Virus record (IMG/VR): IMGVR_UViG_3300020060_000010
Span: 1-64,000 of that record
Strand: one strand, 5' to 3'
DNA length: 64,000 bases
Origin: a virus
Shown here: piece after piece, positions 13,013 through 21,488 of the stretch
Numbering within the stretch: position 1 is the first letter of the stretch
Layout of the letters: each line of letters begins with the position of its first letter
Program-made: the position numbers and the translations under genes
Notes under the pieces: model-generated
Told to the model about the DNA's origin: nothing
Seen by the model: only the letters and a program-made list of their open reading frames with translations
The model's database searches: none

Positions 13013-13996
13013 CTAGATGACTAGGTCAATAATGGTCTGAGCTAGATCTTCGTCAGTCGTACTACGACTATACTCGATCTGGCTGTCATCGTCAAGCTGC
13101 TTGTTCAGTTCCACAATCATACCTTGCAATTCAGCTCGGCTTGCACCGCGAATCTCGTCCTCGGTCCAGCCACCCTCTTCTTCCTCATCCTCTTCGGACT
13201 CAGTTACTTCAGGCTCTGCTACTGGTGCTGCCTCTACAGGCTCTTCACCGAAGAGTAGCTTGACAACTTCCTCTACGTCAAGACCTGTGAGCTTAGAAGC
13301 TTCAATATCTTCATCAATAGCAATGGTCTTCAAGGTAGCGAGGTCCAGTGCTCGCGCACCCTCACGGGTTAGCGGTGGTGAGTCATCATCATCTTCCGGC
13401 TCAGGAGTGCTGTAGTCAGTATCATCTGGAACCTCTTCAGGCTCAGAATCTACCTTCTCCGCCTTGGCTGGTGTGTTACCGGCCAACTCATCAACTGTCT
13501 TGCCGACGAGCATCTCGAAGTTGACGATGAGGATCACTAGTTCTGGCTTCTCATACTTCTCGTAGTGATCGATGTTGTGGCTATCATTGTCAACACCTAC
13601 TGCTGCAGCCTTGCGGCGGAGTGTACGGATATTGACCTTGGTCAACTCATCGATACGATCCCCTGGAGCCTTGCTGTCTGCCAGCGCCACCCCTTCACCC
13701 GTTGGCAACGTCTCGACTACCTTTTCCTCTTCAACCTCTTCGACTACCTTATCAGCGTTAATCTTGTCGATCGTACGCGTGAAAGGTGTCTTGTCTGAGA
13801 TGACGAGAGGGTTGGTTGTGTTAGTTGTAGTTACCAGTGGAGTCAGCGGATGGATTACCTCTGGCTTAGCAGGTACCACCTTGGTCTCTACTGCTGGCCA
13901 GTCTGTACCCTGCTGGGAAGCCAGCCGAGCTACTACCTTGTCGGCAATAGCATCGGCTAGCTCCTCAAACAACTGATTGAAATCAGTCAACGTCAA
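13013..13996 (-). CDS. large acidic protein with SAP/Rho-N-like helices
   Basis: 327 aa, very acidic, with Glu/Asp-rich linkers (about 75-95, 185-212, 262-280). It has short helical repeats resembling Rho-N or SAP modules (NIRTLRRKAAAVGV, then DLATLKTIAIDEDI and ASRAELQGMIVELN). These motifs bind nucleic acid in other proteins, so a role at DNA is plausible. It directly follows the 197-aa gene (1-nt gap). Confidence 0.6.
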   Translation of the reverse strand: MTLTDFNQLFEELADAIADKVVARLASQQGTDWPAVETKVVPAKPEVIHPLTPLVTTTNTTNPLVISDKTPFTRTIDKINADKVVEEVEEEKVVETLPTGEGVALADSKAPGDRIDELTKVNIRTLRRKAAAVGVDNDSHNIDHYEKYEKPELVILIVNFEMLVGKTVDELAGNTPAKAEKVDSEPEEVPDDTDYSTPEPEDDDDSPPLTREGARALDLATLKTIAIDEDIEASKLTGLDVEEVVKLLFGEEPVEAAPVAEPEVTESEEDEEEEGGWTEDEIRGASRAELQGMIVELNKQLDDDSQIEYSRSTTDEDLAQTIIDLVI

Positions 13997-14590
13997 TCAC
14001 TTCTTCAGACGTAGCTTGGGCTTTGCTGGAGCATCGTCAGCAATAGCATCGTCAGCAAGCTCATCCTCGGAAGGAGGATTGACGAGACGATCTAGAACTG
14101 CCTCAAGGTCAGGTAGCTGATCCTGGAAGCGAGCGATGTCAACAGCGGAGCGCTCTGAATCGAACTTGTAACGAGTCTCCAGGCCCTCACCAGTCTTGTA
14201 AAGCTCAAAGGTGAAGGAAGTAATATCGGCATCCTTGCGGGTACCGAACTCCAGTAGATCCTTAGCGAGACCAGAAGTTAGCTGAACTACGATAACCTTG
14301 GCCTCCTTTGGATCAAGTGCTGGGGCTAGGAAGCGAACAGATGGCTTCTTGCCATACTCTTCCTCGATCTCGTCCCATGCGTCATCATCGTGCTCCAGGG
14401 TGACATAGTTTGAGCCGGTCCAGACCTGGAAGCAGGGGAGCCACTCGAATGGCTCGGAAAGGAACTGGACGGTTAGCTCGCCATCCTTGGGGATGAAGGC
14501 AACGTATGGTCCGTCTACCTTCTTCTTGGGCTTACGGGTAAGGATGTCCTTGGCCGTAGCCTTCTTCTTGAGGTTTAGGTTTTCTGTCAT
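13997..14590 (-). CDS. candidate ssDNA-binding-type phage protein, 197 aa
   Basis: A basic N-terminus (LKKKATAKDILTRKPKKK), a compact beta-rich core (VAFIPKDGELTVQFL..EPFEWLPCFQVW) and an acidic then basic C-terminal tail. The layout (beta core plus acidic tail, near replication genes) resembles phage SSB proteins, but I see no decisive motif. Its N-terminal AKDILTRKP motif recurs in the 17187-17591 protein. Confidence 0.5.
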   Translation of the reverse strand: MTENLNLKKKATAKDILTRKPKKKVDGPYVAFIPKDGELTVQFLSEPFEWLPCFQVWTGSNYVTLEHDDDAWDEIEEEYGKKPSVRFLAPALDPKEAKVIVVQLTSGLAKDLLEFGTRKDADITSFTFELYKTGEGLETRYKFDSERSAVDIARFQDQLPDLEAVLDRLVNPPSEDELADDAIADDAPAKPKLRLKK

Positions 14591-14659
14591 TGTGTTCTCC
14601 TTGTGCTTGTTCCATTTGATTGCGCGGTATCGCGACTTGTTTGGATACTTGTACCTCTT

Positions 14660-15049
14660 CTAGAAATCTTCGTCGCCCTCCTCCTCCTTCTTCTTGTAGA
14701 TCCGCACGTATGCAGTTCCAGGCTTCTCTGTGACACAACCCTTCAAGGCTGATGGTTTAATTGTCCCACTCGCGAGGGCCTCATTCAAGAGATTCTCGTC
14801 AACAACTAGTCGAGAGATCTTCTTGAACTGTAGTTCGCCTACGTTGGCACGTACCTTGTCCCAGTCCCAAGTCTTCTTCTCTGGACGGACGATACGGATA
14901 ACTTCTTCGCCTACCTCGTACTCGTCACCGGCAGCCTCTGTGGCAGCGAACAGTGCCTTTTTGGCGTCATCAAGGTTACTCTCCGCGAACTTGACCTCGC
15001 GCTTGGCGTCCAAGAACTCTTCGCGCAGTAGCTCGATACTCTTGTTCAT
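14660..15049 (-). CDS. coiled-coil protein, 129 aa
   Basis: The N-terminal 40 residues form a heptad-rich helix; the C-terminus is KKKEEEGDEDF. Start overlaps the preceding small TM gene (ATGA). Unknown function, near the candidate SSB. Confidence 0.6.
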   Translation of the reverse strand: MNKSIELLREEFLDAKREVKFAESNLDDAKKALFAATEAAGDEYEVGEEVIRIVRPEKKTWDWDKVRANVGELQFKKISRLVVDENLLNEALASGTIKPSALKGCVTEKPGTAYVRIYKKKEEEGDEDF

Positions 15050-15135
15050 CGGTTACGAGTCCCGAAGTTGGCACCAATGATAAGCGCTACTAGAAAAATA
15101 GTAATACATACGATAATTAGTTGAACTGTGTCCAT
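15046..15135 (-). CDS. tiny single-TM protein, 29 aa
   Basis: One hydrophobic segment (VQLIIVCITIFLVALIIG). SD GAGGAAAG. Stop overlaps the next ATG; start overlaps the previous stop (TGATG). Confidence 0.55.
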   Translation of the reverse strand: MDTVQLIIVCITIFLVALIIGANFGTRNR

Positions 15136-15239
15136 CAATACTTTCCTCTACTTCCTGGTCCACGTGCATAGATCTTTTCGATCACAAACAACAGTATACT
15201 ACCCACCACTGACAGTAGGAACGTCTTCAAGTCAGTCAA
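15135..15239 (-). CDS. tiny membrane protein, 34 aa, TTG start
   Basis: One TM segment (FLLSVVGSILLFVI) and a basic tail. Overlaps the upstream gene by 8 nt and is coupled to the next by TGATG. Weak SD; holin-like accessory or membrane modulator possible. Confidence 0.45.
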   Translation of the reverse strand: MTDLKTFLLSVVGSILLFVIEKIYARGPGSRGKY

Positions 15240-15522
15240 TTGCGCCGTGCTTACGGTAGAACTTCTTGTTGCTGTTGCCCCACTCTGACTGGATGTGATC
15301 AGCAATGAATACGATGCCTACAAATAGTCCAACCAGAACGAGACCAGCAAAACAAAGACTGAAGTAGATAAGTGCCGGGCTGATTACTGACCACCAAGAC
15401 CAAGTTGCCACCGCGCCAACACCAGCCAACTTCAAGCCGATGAACACTGCCGTCAACACGGCTGCGAGAAATCCAAAGAAGCCTATACCGCCTGATGCGT
15501 TACTCTGATTCGCCATAACCAT
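15232..15522 (-). CDS. membrane protein, 96 aa, 2-3 TM helices
   Basis: Hydrophobic stretches at about 12-35 and 50-75. Unknown role. ATG at 15522 or 15516; SD AAGCAGG. Confidence 0.6.
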   Translation of the reverse strand: MVMANQSNASGGIGFFGFLAAVLTAVFIGLKLAGVGAVATWSWWSVISPALIYFSLCFAGLVLVGLFVGIVFIADHIQSEWGNSNKKFYRKHGAID

Positions 15523-15868
15523 AACCTGCTTTCTTTAGTAGTTTAACCGCAGTCTCACCAGTCATCATGACATACCACTTACCAGCGTCAGAGATACCAC
15601 GCTTCTTAGCCCAGACAAGGCCAATCTCTGCTCCCGCATTGATACGCTCTTCTTCTGCCTCTTTCAGCCACCCAGAGAATTCCAGCTTAGCGGCGTTCTT
15701 AACCTCTACCACGACAGAAGGAACAGGGTAGCCACCAGGGTTAATGTCTCCTTTGTCGGCAGTACCCATGAGTCTACGCCGTTCTGCTGCTGGCCACAGG
15801 TGCTGGCGTAGATAGGCAAGAACACCGTTTTCCCCAACTCTTCCGTAGGCTCCTGGTTTATTCGCCAT
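15500..15868 (-). CDS. PD-(D/E)XK Holliday junction resolvase-like nuclease
   Basis: 122 aa, typical of small archaeal-type or phage resolvases. The motif is spread as GENGV (E), TADKGDI (D), VVVEVKN (E-x-K), with a downstream helix KEAEEERINAG. Family proteins cut branched DNA during replication and packaging. No decisive discrimination from VRR-NUC-type nucleases. Confidence 0.7.
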   Translation of the reverse strand: MANKPGAYGRVGENGVLAYLRQHLWPAAERRRLMGTADKGDINPGGYPVPSVVVEVKNAAKLEFSGWLKEAEEERINAGAEIGLVWAKKRGISDAGKWYVMMTGETAVKLLKKAGYGYGESE

Positions 15869-16064
15869 TCTTAATCTTTCCTGTTAGCTTGTAGTAGCGT
15901 GCACCGAGCGTGAAGTCATATCCTGACTCAGCCAGGACATCGTCTGCGAGTAATAGATGTCCGAAAGACTTCTTGAACTTCTCCAAGTACGGCTCAACGT
16001 CTACGTCCTGATCTGTATCAAGGAGATAGCACGCAGTTAGGTCTGCCTTGGAGTAATCATGCAT
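15858..16064 (-). CDS. hypothetical protein, 68 aa
   Basis: Unrecognised; overlaps neighbours at both ends (11 and 8 nt), consistent with the operon. Confidence 0.55.
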   Translation of the reverse strand: MHDYSKADLTACYLLDTDQDVDVEPYLEKFKKSFGHLLLADDVLAESGYDFTLGARYYKLTGKIKNGE

Positions 16065-16323
16065 CTGGAACTACCGGCATTTCTACGATACCTGTGATCT
16101 GTACCTGCGTGTAGCCTTCTGGCCACAAATCATCATCTGGACGCGCACCGTAGGTGAGAGTCAACGACTTGATGTCAGTCGCCTTGTTGTCGTAGCAAGC
16201 CTGCATGAATGTCTCTACGATTGCGTGGATCTCGCTGCCGATAATGTTGGCACGGGCATCCTCGTACACTCCGTCAACGACAACAATACGACGTGAGCCA
16301 ACCTGAATCTCAGGCACAATCAT
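16057..16323 (-). CDS. hypothetical protein, 88 aa
   Basis: Begins MIVPEIQVGSRRIVVVDGVY. The start is chosen near the upstream stop (14-nt overlap), because longer versions would run deep into the upstream gene. Unknown. Confidence 0.55.
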   Translation of the reverse strand: MIVPEIQVGSRRIVVVDGVYEDARANIIGSEIHAIVETFMQACYDNKATDIKSLTLTYGARPDDDLWPEGYTQVQITGIVEMPVVPDA

Positions 16324-16495
16324 TCTCTGCATATAATAGGCCAACCTCATAGTCGAGGAAACGCTTCTCGGTCTCAACCAAGTCCTGATCGGTACCGTCA
16401 AGCTGATCCTCAGTGTAGTGGTCAGGCACAGTATATCCGTATGTCTCAAATACATTCAACATTTGCTGACGGTACTCACCAAAGTAGTCGTTCAT
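16310..16495 (-). CDS. hypothetical acidic protein, 61 aa
   Basis: SD GGAGGAGAAC precedes the ATG. Acidic, aromatic-rich. Unknown. Confidence 0.6.
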   Translation of the reverse strand: MNDYFGEYRQQMLNVFETYGYTVPDHYTEDQLDGTDQDLVETEKRFLDYEVGLLYAENDCA

Positions 16496-16515
16496 GTTCT
16501 CCTCCTTAGTAGTTG

Positions 16516-16821
16516 TTATACGTTGGACCAGCCAATATTCTGCTGTCCTAGCTGCTCTCTGAAGCTGCCTGCTGGCTCCTCTTCCGGCTCAGCGTCCTTC
16601 TGTTCAGCCAGTCTCTTCACAGTAACATCGTAGTCTTCTTCTGTCAACTGCTCGAACCAATATTTTAGTCCTGGTGACAGGTGCATTGCTGTGAAGCCTT
16701 CTTTGTCTACAAACTCTACCGCACCGCTGGGGAGATAGTCAACCTTATCGCAGACAACTGCTGTACCGAATTCTTCACCGTCGCCGGTTAGCATGATGAG
16801 GTAATATTCAGGACTCGTCAT
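16516..16821 (-). CDS. hypothetical protein, 101 aa
   Basis: Starts MTSPEYYLIML, overlapping the upstream stop by 14 nt. Acidic C-terminal linker (DAEPEEEPAG). Unknown. Confidence 0.55.
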   Translation of the reverse strand: MTSPEYYLIMLTGDGEEFGTAVVCDKVDYLPSGAVEFVDKEGFTAMHLSPGLKYWFEQLTEEDYDVTVKRLAEQKDAEPEEEPAGSFREQLGQQNIGWSNV

Positions 16822-17107
16822 CGTCATCCTCAATAGACCAGTCATAATCAGCATCCTCGTAGATATCACCGTAGTCAAGAGTGTTGTCGCGGACTGGCTT
16901 GATGCTTGGATCACGCCAAATCTGTGTTACCCGACTGGACACTACCTCTGCGAACCTGCCACCGACGACGGAGCGGAGGTAAAGTTGGCCGTATAGATTA
17001 TGCTTAACGTGCCATTGAATCTTGTACTGCGAGAGGAGAACAATGTCTCCTACGCGAGGCGCGTGTACTGCTGGGTCGAGATGATAACGCTCTGATGTTT
17101 TAGGCAT
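16808..17107 (-). CDS. hypothetical SH3-like protein, 99 aa
   Basis: The beta-rich N-terminal half (GDIVLLSQYKIQWHVKH) resembles small SH3-type barrels; the C-terminus is acidic (DDDDES). Unknown. Confidence 0.5.
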   Translation of the reverse strand: MPKTSERYHLDPAVHAPRVGDIVLLSQYKIQWHVKHNLYGQLYLRSVVGGRFAEVVSSRVTQIWRDPSIKPVRDNTLDYGDIYEDADYDWSIEDDDDES

Positions 17108-17186
17108 ATTGTGAGTTTCCTTTGCTTGTTTACGTACACTAATTGTACAACTGAATCGGTTAAGGAAACTACGCTTTTACGTGACT

Positions 17187-17591
17187 TTATTTAATCGTTA
17201 CCGGATTAGTATCAGGTCGGTAACACTTGCTATTGCAGCAGGTTTCTTCCCAGGACTCCTGGTGATGGTATACCCAGATCTGTTCTGTGTCCTCGTTCAT
17301 GACGCGGACAGACCAGAGGAGGACAGGGTTGTACTCAACGATCTCTTTGCCGGAACTGGTCAACATCTCAATGACGTAATCAAGACGCTGGGTCTTAGTC
17401 AGCTTCACAGTGGTCAGGAGAGCATCATCCTCATAGACGTGTACCCAAGCCTTGAGTTTACTGTTGTCCTTGTACCACTTGTTAGCTGCCAACTCTTCCT
17501 TAGACAGCGCACCAATACGGGAGCGGAGGTCTGGCTCCCGCTTGGCACGTGGCTTCTTGGTAAGAAGGTCTTTAGCTGAGGTACGAGTCAT
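17187..17591 (-). CDS. hypothetical protein sharing the AKD-LLT N-terminal motif
   Basis: 134 aa. The start at 17591 gives MTRTSAKDLLTKKPRAKR, matching the N-terminus of the 14.0-14.6 kb protein. Ends with two Cys pairs. Overlaps the upstream stop by 20 nt. Confidence 0.5.
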   Translation of the reverse strand: MTRTSAKDLLTKKPRAKREPDLRSRIGALSKEELAANKWYKDNSKLKAWVHVYEDDALLTTVKLTKTQRLDYVIEMLTSSGKEIVEYNPVLLWSVRVMNEDTEQIWVYHHQESWEETCCNSKCYRPDTNPVTIK

Positions 17592-17772
17592 CTTCCCAAC
17601 CGCTAGGATTAAAACCGATGGCGACTGATACTTGGTAGAACACCTTGTCACATGTCTTACACATGACCAAGCACTCTGTGCCGAAGAGAACGGCAGGAGG
17701 AATATCGTGACCTGCTCTGCAACAGGCTAGAAGCTCACCTGGCGCGTCAGGCTCTCGTGGCTCGCCATTCAT
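17572..17772 (-). CDS. hypothetical CxxC protein, 66 aa
   Basis: Contains CCRAGH and CKTCDK, a possible zinc knuckle. Coupled to its neighbour by a short overlap. Confidence 0.5.
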   Translation of the reverse strand: MNGEPREPDAPGELLACCRAGHDIPPAVLFGTECLVMCKTCDKVFYQVSVAIGFNPSGWEDDSYLS

Positions 17773-18035
17773 GACTGAACCGCCAGCGCCTTGTCAAACT
17801 TCTTGCTGACAGCAATGGTCTTGTTGTCGATGTGCTTCTGGACAGTGTTGATAGGAATGTCGAGTAGTACTGAATATACATCTGTACCGTACGAGAGGTC
17901 ACTGGCGTTCTTTGCCGTGTTGTGTTCCTCATAGAGAGTGGCATCCAGACGGAAAGCGTCAATCGCGTCAACGCCGATTCCGTAGAGTCGCACTCGAACA
18001 AAACTCGTACCCTTGTTATTTACCTTTACGGTCAT
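17769..18035 (-). CDS. hypothetical protein, 88 aa
   Basis: The second ATG is chosen because GGAG lies 6 nt before it. First gene after the palindrome at 18044. Confidence 0.6.
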   Translation of the reverse strand: MTVKVNNKGTSFVRVRLYGIGVDAIDAFRLDATLYEEHNTAKNASDLSYGTDVYSVLLDIPINTVQKHIDNKTIAVSKKFDKALAVQS

Positions 18036-18043
18036 GAACATCT

Positions 18044-18055
18044 CCTATCGATAGG
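18044..18055. promoter_or_regulatory. 12-bp palindrome, possible operator
   Basis: CCTATCGATAGG overlaps the SD region of the gene starting at 18035. Confidence 0.35.
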
Positions 18056-18117
18056 AAGGTGTTAAACTACATATTTCACCTTGTGGTTTAGTTAGTTTAG
18101 TAACTTTGTTAGTACTA

Positions 18118-18717
18118 TTATACTGCTTCGGGCTTCACTTCTAGCTCCAAGCGAACGTTATCACAAAATCCACACCACGGCAAACCAAGTCCAACCCACT
18201 TCTGGGTCAGGCGAATGATGTACCCGCACTGAGCACAGCTAGCCTTGAGCAGGCGGCTGCCAGGTTGCGGAGAGGTAGACGTGTCGAACTTGGGCTGCTG
18301 GTACTCACCTAGGACAGGGAGGAACACGTCTACGTAGCGCCGCTCAAGCTCTTCAGACGGTGCTGTAGCGTACCAGGGTGGTACCAAGCCCAACGCCTTG
18401 CATGCCTGTGCAAACGGCTTCTTGTGGTTCGTGTCAGGTGGGAAGCAACAATGGATCAACTCGTGGCAGATGGTAGCCAGTACTTCTACTGAATCAGTCA
18501 AGACAGGGGAGATGAAGATGTGTAGCACGCCCTTGTCCCCAGCCTCGTGCCAGGTCACTCCAATGTTGCCAGTAGCTGTGTGGTAGTAGCGAGCTTGGGT
18601 TGGACCTACACTGATGTGAATCTTCTTGCGAGGTAGCTTGAGTCCTGCGGCCTTGAAGTCGGGAACCATCAGATCAATGGCCTGGTTCAACCACTCTTCG
18701 CGATTGAACCGCATCAC
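18118..18717 (-). CDS. SprT-like zinc metalloprotease-type protein
   Basis: 199 aa. HELIH at about 85-89 is the HExxH zinc motif, and a C-terminal zinc ribbon follows (CAQCG about 160, WCGFC about 182). The SprT/Spartan family acts on DNA-bound proteins in other systems, but phage members are uncharacterised. A second SprT-like protein is at 50.8 kb. Confidence 0.75.
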   Translation of the reverse strand: MMRFNREEWLNQAIDLMVPDFKAAGLKLPRKKIHISVGPTQARYYHTATGNIGVTWHEAGDKGVLHIFISPVLTDSVEVLATICHELIHCCFPPDTNHKKPFAQACKALGLVPPWYATAPSEELERRYVDVFLPVLGEYQQPKFDTSTSPQPGSRLLKASCAQCGYIIRLTQKWVGLGLPWCGFCDNVRLELEVKPEAV

Positions 18718-19100
18718 TTGGCCTTGGGGAACGCCTCATAGAGGAGACCGATCGCGGACAGGTAGTTCATGCTCTTGACGAATTCTAGGATCTCGTGGTT
18801 CTCGATCGTGACACCCTGACCTGCCAGGTTGGCAAGGTTTACCCGACGCATTACCTGCTCGTAAGTCGAACCCTTCCGGACATGTTCGAACGGATGGATC
18901 GATCCGTGGGCCAGGAGAGTGACGTAGCACTGGAGACCGATGAGACTCTGTAGGGCCAGGGCTTCTACCTCGATAGGCAGAGCGTTGATGTTTGGCTTAG
19001 TCTCATGGATCGCGGCATCGTTCAGGACACGCATGAAGTCTACCAGCGCTTCTTCTAGTGTCTGGATCTCATTCTCAGACAAAGGGTCATCGCTCGACAC
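18714..19100 (-). CDS. hypothetical helical protein, 128 aa, GTG start
   Basis: A GTG start (SD GAGG) is preferred over a longer frame overlapping the upstream gene. All-helical by appearance. Coupled to the SprT-like gene by a 4-nt overlap. Confidence 0.55.
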   Translation of the reverse strand: MSSDDPLSENEIQTLEEALVDFMRVLNDAAIHETKPNINALPIEVEALALQSLIGLQCYVTLLAHGSIHPFEHVRKGSTYEQVMRRVNLANLAGQGVTIENHEILEFVKSMNYLSAIGLLYEAFPKAK

Positions 19101-19323
19101 GGTTGGCCTCACGATTGATGAAGAAGTTGGCAAGTTCGACGGCTTCATTGTAGCTGTAACACCAGTCGTCTTCAACGCTGTATCCAGTGGCCGGATCAAA
19201 AGACTCTACGTGCCACCAGTCGTCAGACGGGATTCCTAGATTCCTAACGCTGGCAACTACTCGCCCCTCACTGTCCGTGTGGTAAGCGCTGCCGATCTTC
19301 CATCCTTCTACCTGCTTTGTCAT
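19087..19323 (-). CDS. hypothetical protein, 78 aa
   Basis: SD GGAGGGGCAGC. Aromatic-rich; no motif recognised. Confidence 0.6.
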   Translation of the reverse strand: MTKQVEGWKIGSAYHTDSEGRVVASVRNLGIPSDDWWHVESFDPATGYSVEDDWCYSYNEAVELANFFINREANRVER

Positions 19324-19344
19324 GCTGCCCCTCCTTCATCTAGT

Positions 19345-19614
19345 TCAAATAGTGTTACGCTTTCTCAACTTGACAACCATCACGCCAAGAATGACCAAGT
19401 TTACCACTGTCAGCGTTGATAGTAAATAGCCAGCCACGACGAACACAAGAGCAATATCTGCCTTGTAGAACACGTACAGAGTTAGTAGGAGGATAACATC
19501 CAGCAGGACTAGAGTGACAAAGCTCGCCAAGGTCACTCCTAGTCCTTTGACTGTGAAGTACTTAGACATAGACACTGTTCTCAATCCTTCCGTATCATAG
19601 TTATTACTTTCCAT
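19345..19614 (-). CDS. membrane protein, two TM helices
   Basis: 89 aa from 19614, or about 74 from an internal GTG/ATG near 19570 (better SD). Hydrophobic segments TLASFVTLVLLDVILLLTL and ALVFVVAGYLLSTLTVVNL. Unknown. Confidence 0.55.
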   Translation of the reverse strand: MESNNYDTEGLRTVSMSKYFTVKGLGVTLASFVTLVLLDVILLLTLYVFYKADIALVFVVAGYLLSTLTVVNLVILGVMVVKLRKRNTI

Positions 19615-19691
19615 GATATCTCAAAAATGCACAACCTGCATATAAAACTGTTTGTGAAAATGCTGTGAGTTAGTCTCGTTCTTATAACATT

Positions 19692-19720
19692 TTGTCCAAA
19701 ACGGACACGCTTTTGGACAA
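19692..19720. promoter_or_regulatory. 10-bp perfect inverted repeat, operator-like
   Basis: TTGTCCAAAA and TTTTGGACAA flank a 9-nt centre in the 120-nt gap between two genes. No T run follows, so an operator is more likely than a terminator. Confidence 0.45.
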
Positions 19721-19734
19721 CTATAACGAGTATG

Positions 19735-19923
19735 TCACTCTGTAGTGATCTGTTCGTGTGCCCACTGAGCGGCATCAACTTCAGTCAAAAACCCTCGTGA
19801 GGCCTTGGAGAAATTTCTGGTCTGCTCTGGTGGGCCATCCATGATGTATACGGAAAATGTACCATCTTCTTCAGTCACCTTGGCAAAGTGTTCGTCGTTC
19901 TCAATTACAGTATACCGCGCCAT
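19735..19923 (-). CDS. hypothetical protein, 62 aa
   Basis: Start coupled to the previous stop (TGATG). Unknown. Confidence 0.55.
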   Translation of the reverse strand: MARYTVIENDEHFAKVTEEDGTFSVYIMDGPPEQTRNFSKASRGFLTEVDAAQWAHEQITTE

Positions 19924-20459
19924 CAGACCAGAAGCTCCTGTACCAGCTTCAACTGACGTGGCTGTACTGGGATGGCATAGGTATTGTTTGCCGCCTCGAT
20001 TGCACTCAGTAGCTCATCGAGCGCGACAAGGTAGAGACTACTCTTCGCGCTGATCAGTTCGTCATAGTCTTCCTGGCTTAGACCGTTGTACATGACATCC
20101 TTGACCCAGCACCCGACCTGAAAGTTGTAGTTCTGAATCTTGATCCAAGCCTTCATCATCTCGTCGTCATCAGAGACATTATCGAGGTCAATGATGGCGT
20201 CAGTCAAGTTGACTGGTAGACCGGCAGTACCGATGAAGCGGTTGACGTAGTTGAGTAGTAGTTGACGGTGCTCTGCGTCTACGTAGTCGTTGACCTGCTG
20301 GCCAACGTAGGCAAGTTCCTCGTCAACACACGCTGGGGTGTCACTCCACTCTTCACCGGTCAAGAAGCTCACTGCTTCCATCAGGCATGCGCCGCTCTCA
20401 GGACCCTCGTGGGCTCCCTTGGAAAGCAGGATCGGCATAAAATCTGGTACTGAACTCAT
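19923..20459 (-). CDS. conserved actinophage-type protein, 178 aa
   Basis: Begins with MPILLSKGAHEGPESGACL-type sequence, which I recall as common in actinobacterial phages and hosts but without known function. Helical. ATGA-coupled to the preceding zinc-ribbon gene. Confidence 0.6.
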   Translation of the reverse strand: MSSVPDFMPILLSKGAHEGPESGACLMEAVSFLTGEEWSDTPACVDEELAYVGQQVNDYVDAEHRQLLLNYVNRFIGTAGLPVNLTDAIIDLDNVSDDDEMMKAWIKIQNYNFQVGCWVKDVMYNGLSQEDYDELISAKSSLYLVALDELLSAIEAANNTYAIPVQPRQLKLVQELLV

Positions 20460-20599
20460 TTAGTTTCCTCCTTGTTGTTTTGTTCTAGTCGACAGTCATC
20501 GATTACAGTGCCGCACTCGCTACACCTGTAATGCATAGTATCGTCGCACGGACAGATCTCGCGGTCAAACCAGATATCAGCATGCGGACACTTATCCAC
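20456..20599 (-). CDS. small zinc-ribbon protein, 47 aa, GTG start
   Basis: Cys/His pairs CPH, CPC, CSEC suggest a zinc ribbon. ATGA overlap with the next gene; start overlaps the previous TM gene. Confidence 0.5.
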   Translation of the reverse strand: MDKCPHADIWFDREICPCDDTMHYRCSECGTVIDDCRLEQNNKEETK

Positions 20600-20714
20600 G
20601 AGTCAACGCCTCTATCAGACGCGACCCTAGCCAGAGGGCAGCAAAGACAACGAACCCGGCAATGATGGCAAGCCAGATCACTAGACCGCTAGTCTTCTTG
20701 TCGTACTTGCCCAT
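20592..20714 (-). CDS. single-TM protein, 40 aa
   Basis: Hydrophobic core LVIWLAIIAGFVVFAALWL. SD AGGAGCAGGCAG. Unknown. Confidence 0.5.
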   Translation of the reverse strand: MGKYDKKTSGLVIWLAIIAGFVVFAALWLGSRLIEALTRG

Positions 20715-20883
20715 CTGCCTGCTCCTTTGCTTGTAGGTATCCAACCAATCCCGCCATTGCTCTCTTTGTTTCTTCCAGACCGGTGGCCAGGATGAGTACT
20801 TGTTTCGACAACAGTATCACAGCGTTCTGTAGTTCTTCAATCGTCGGTGTCTTCTGATTCGAACTGTTCGATTCTTGCTGCAC
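20689..20883 (-). CDS. hypothetical helical protein, 64 aa
   Basis: Gln/Ser-rich N-terminus and an amphipathic helix. Overlaps both neighbours (26 and 47 nt). Confidence 0.45.
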   Translation of the reverse strand: MQQESNSSNQKTPTIEELQNAVILLSKQVLILATGLEETKRAMAGLVGYLQAKEQADGQVRQED

Positions 20884-21031
20884 GGTCCTCCTTAACGGCC
20901 TCCGTAACGCGCCTGATCAGGTCCTGAGCAACATCAGGTTGATAAGAACTATCAACTTCAAGCTCGTAGATATCACGATTGATGTTACCTTCGTCGTCTT
21001 CCCACTCACTGGTGATTCTAGCTGTGATCAT
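20837..21031 (-). CDS. hypothetical acidic protein, 64 aa
   Basis: Overlaps neighbours; acidic C-terminus. Unknown. Confidence 0.5.
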   Translation of the reverse strand: MITARITSEWEDDEGNINRDIYELEVDSSYQPDVAQDLIRRVTEAVKEDRAARIEQFESEDTDD

Positions 21032-21141
21032 GCCGTCTTTAGTCCCTTCTTCAGGTACTCTACTGCCACTGTAGCAGAGTCAGATGTCCTTGTCCATGGA
21101 TTTCGTGAAAGCCATGCAAGAAACTTTAGCTCTTCAGACAT
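21028..21141 (-). CDS. small protein, 37 aa
   Basis: Begins MSEELKF, like the protein starting near 25017. The start is placed at the 8-nt overlap with the upstream stop. Confidence 0.45.
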   Translation of the reverse strand: MSEELKFLAWLSRNPWTRTSDSATVAVEYLKKGLKTA

Positions 21142-21460
21142 CAGTGTCCCTGAGTGCCGCCTGGAAGTCGTGAAGCAGAGATGGAATGGTACTGTTGCAG
21201 GTCCAATCCTCTTCCCACGCCTTAAGGACACTTTCGACTCTCTCCAGCTTAGCCTTGAGTACATCTCGTTCGGTCTGGATCTGCTTGGCGGTCTTCATGC
21301 GGATGCTCTTGAGGCCATCTGTATCTTCGAAAACTTCAAACTCATGGTCTGGCTGGGCTGCATGCAGCTCGTTAATCTGACGTCCCAGTTCCGCTTCTCG
21401 GCGTTCTGAACTCTTCAGCCAGCGCTCCAGCCGCCTGACTTCTGCCGCTAAATCTTCCAT
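21134..21460 (-). CDS. coiled-coil protein, 108 aa
   Basis: Heptad-rich (EDLAAEVRRLERWLKSSERRE). SD GGAGGATGC. Preceded by its own promoter. Confidence 0.65.
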   Translation of the reverse strand: MEDLAAEVRRLERWLKSSERREAELGRQINELHAAQPDHEFEVFEDTDGLKSIRMKTAKQIQTERDVLKAKLERVESVLKAWEEDWTCNSTIPSLLHDFQAALRDTDV

Positions 21461-21488
21461 GCATCCTCCTTCGTAGTCGTGATCTCAA

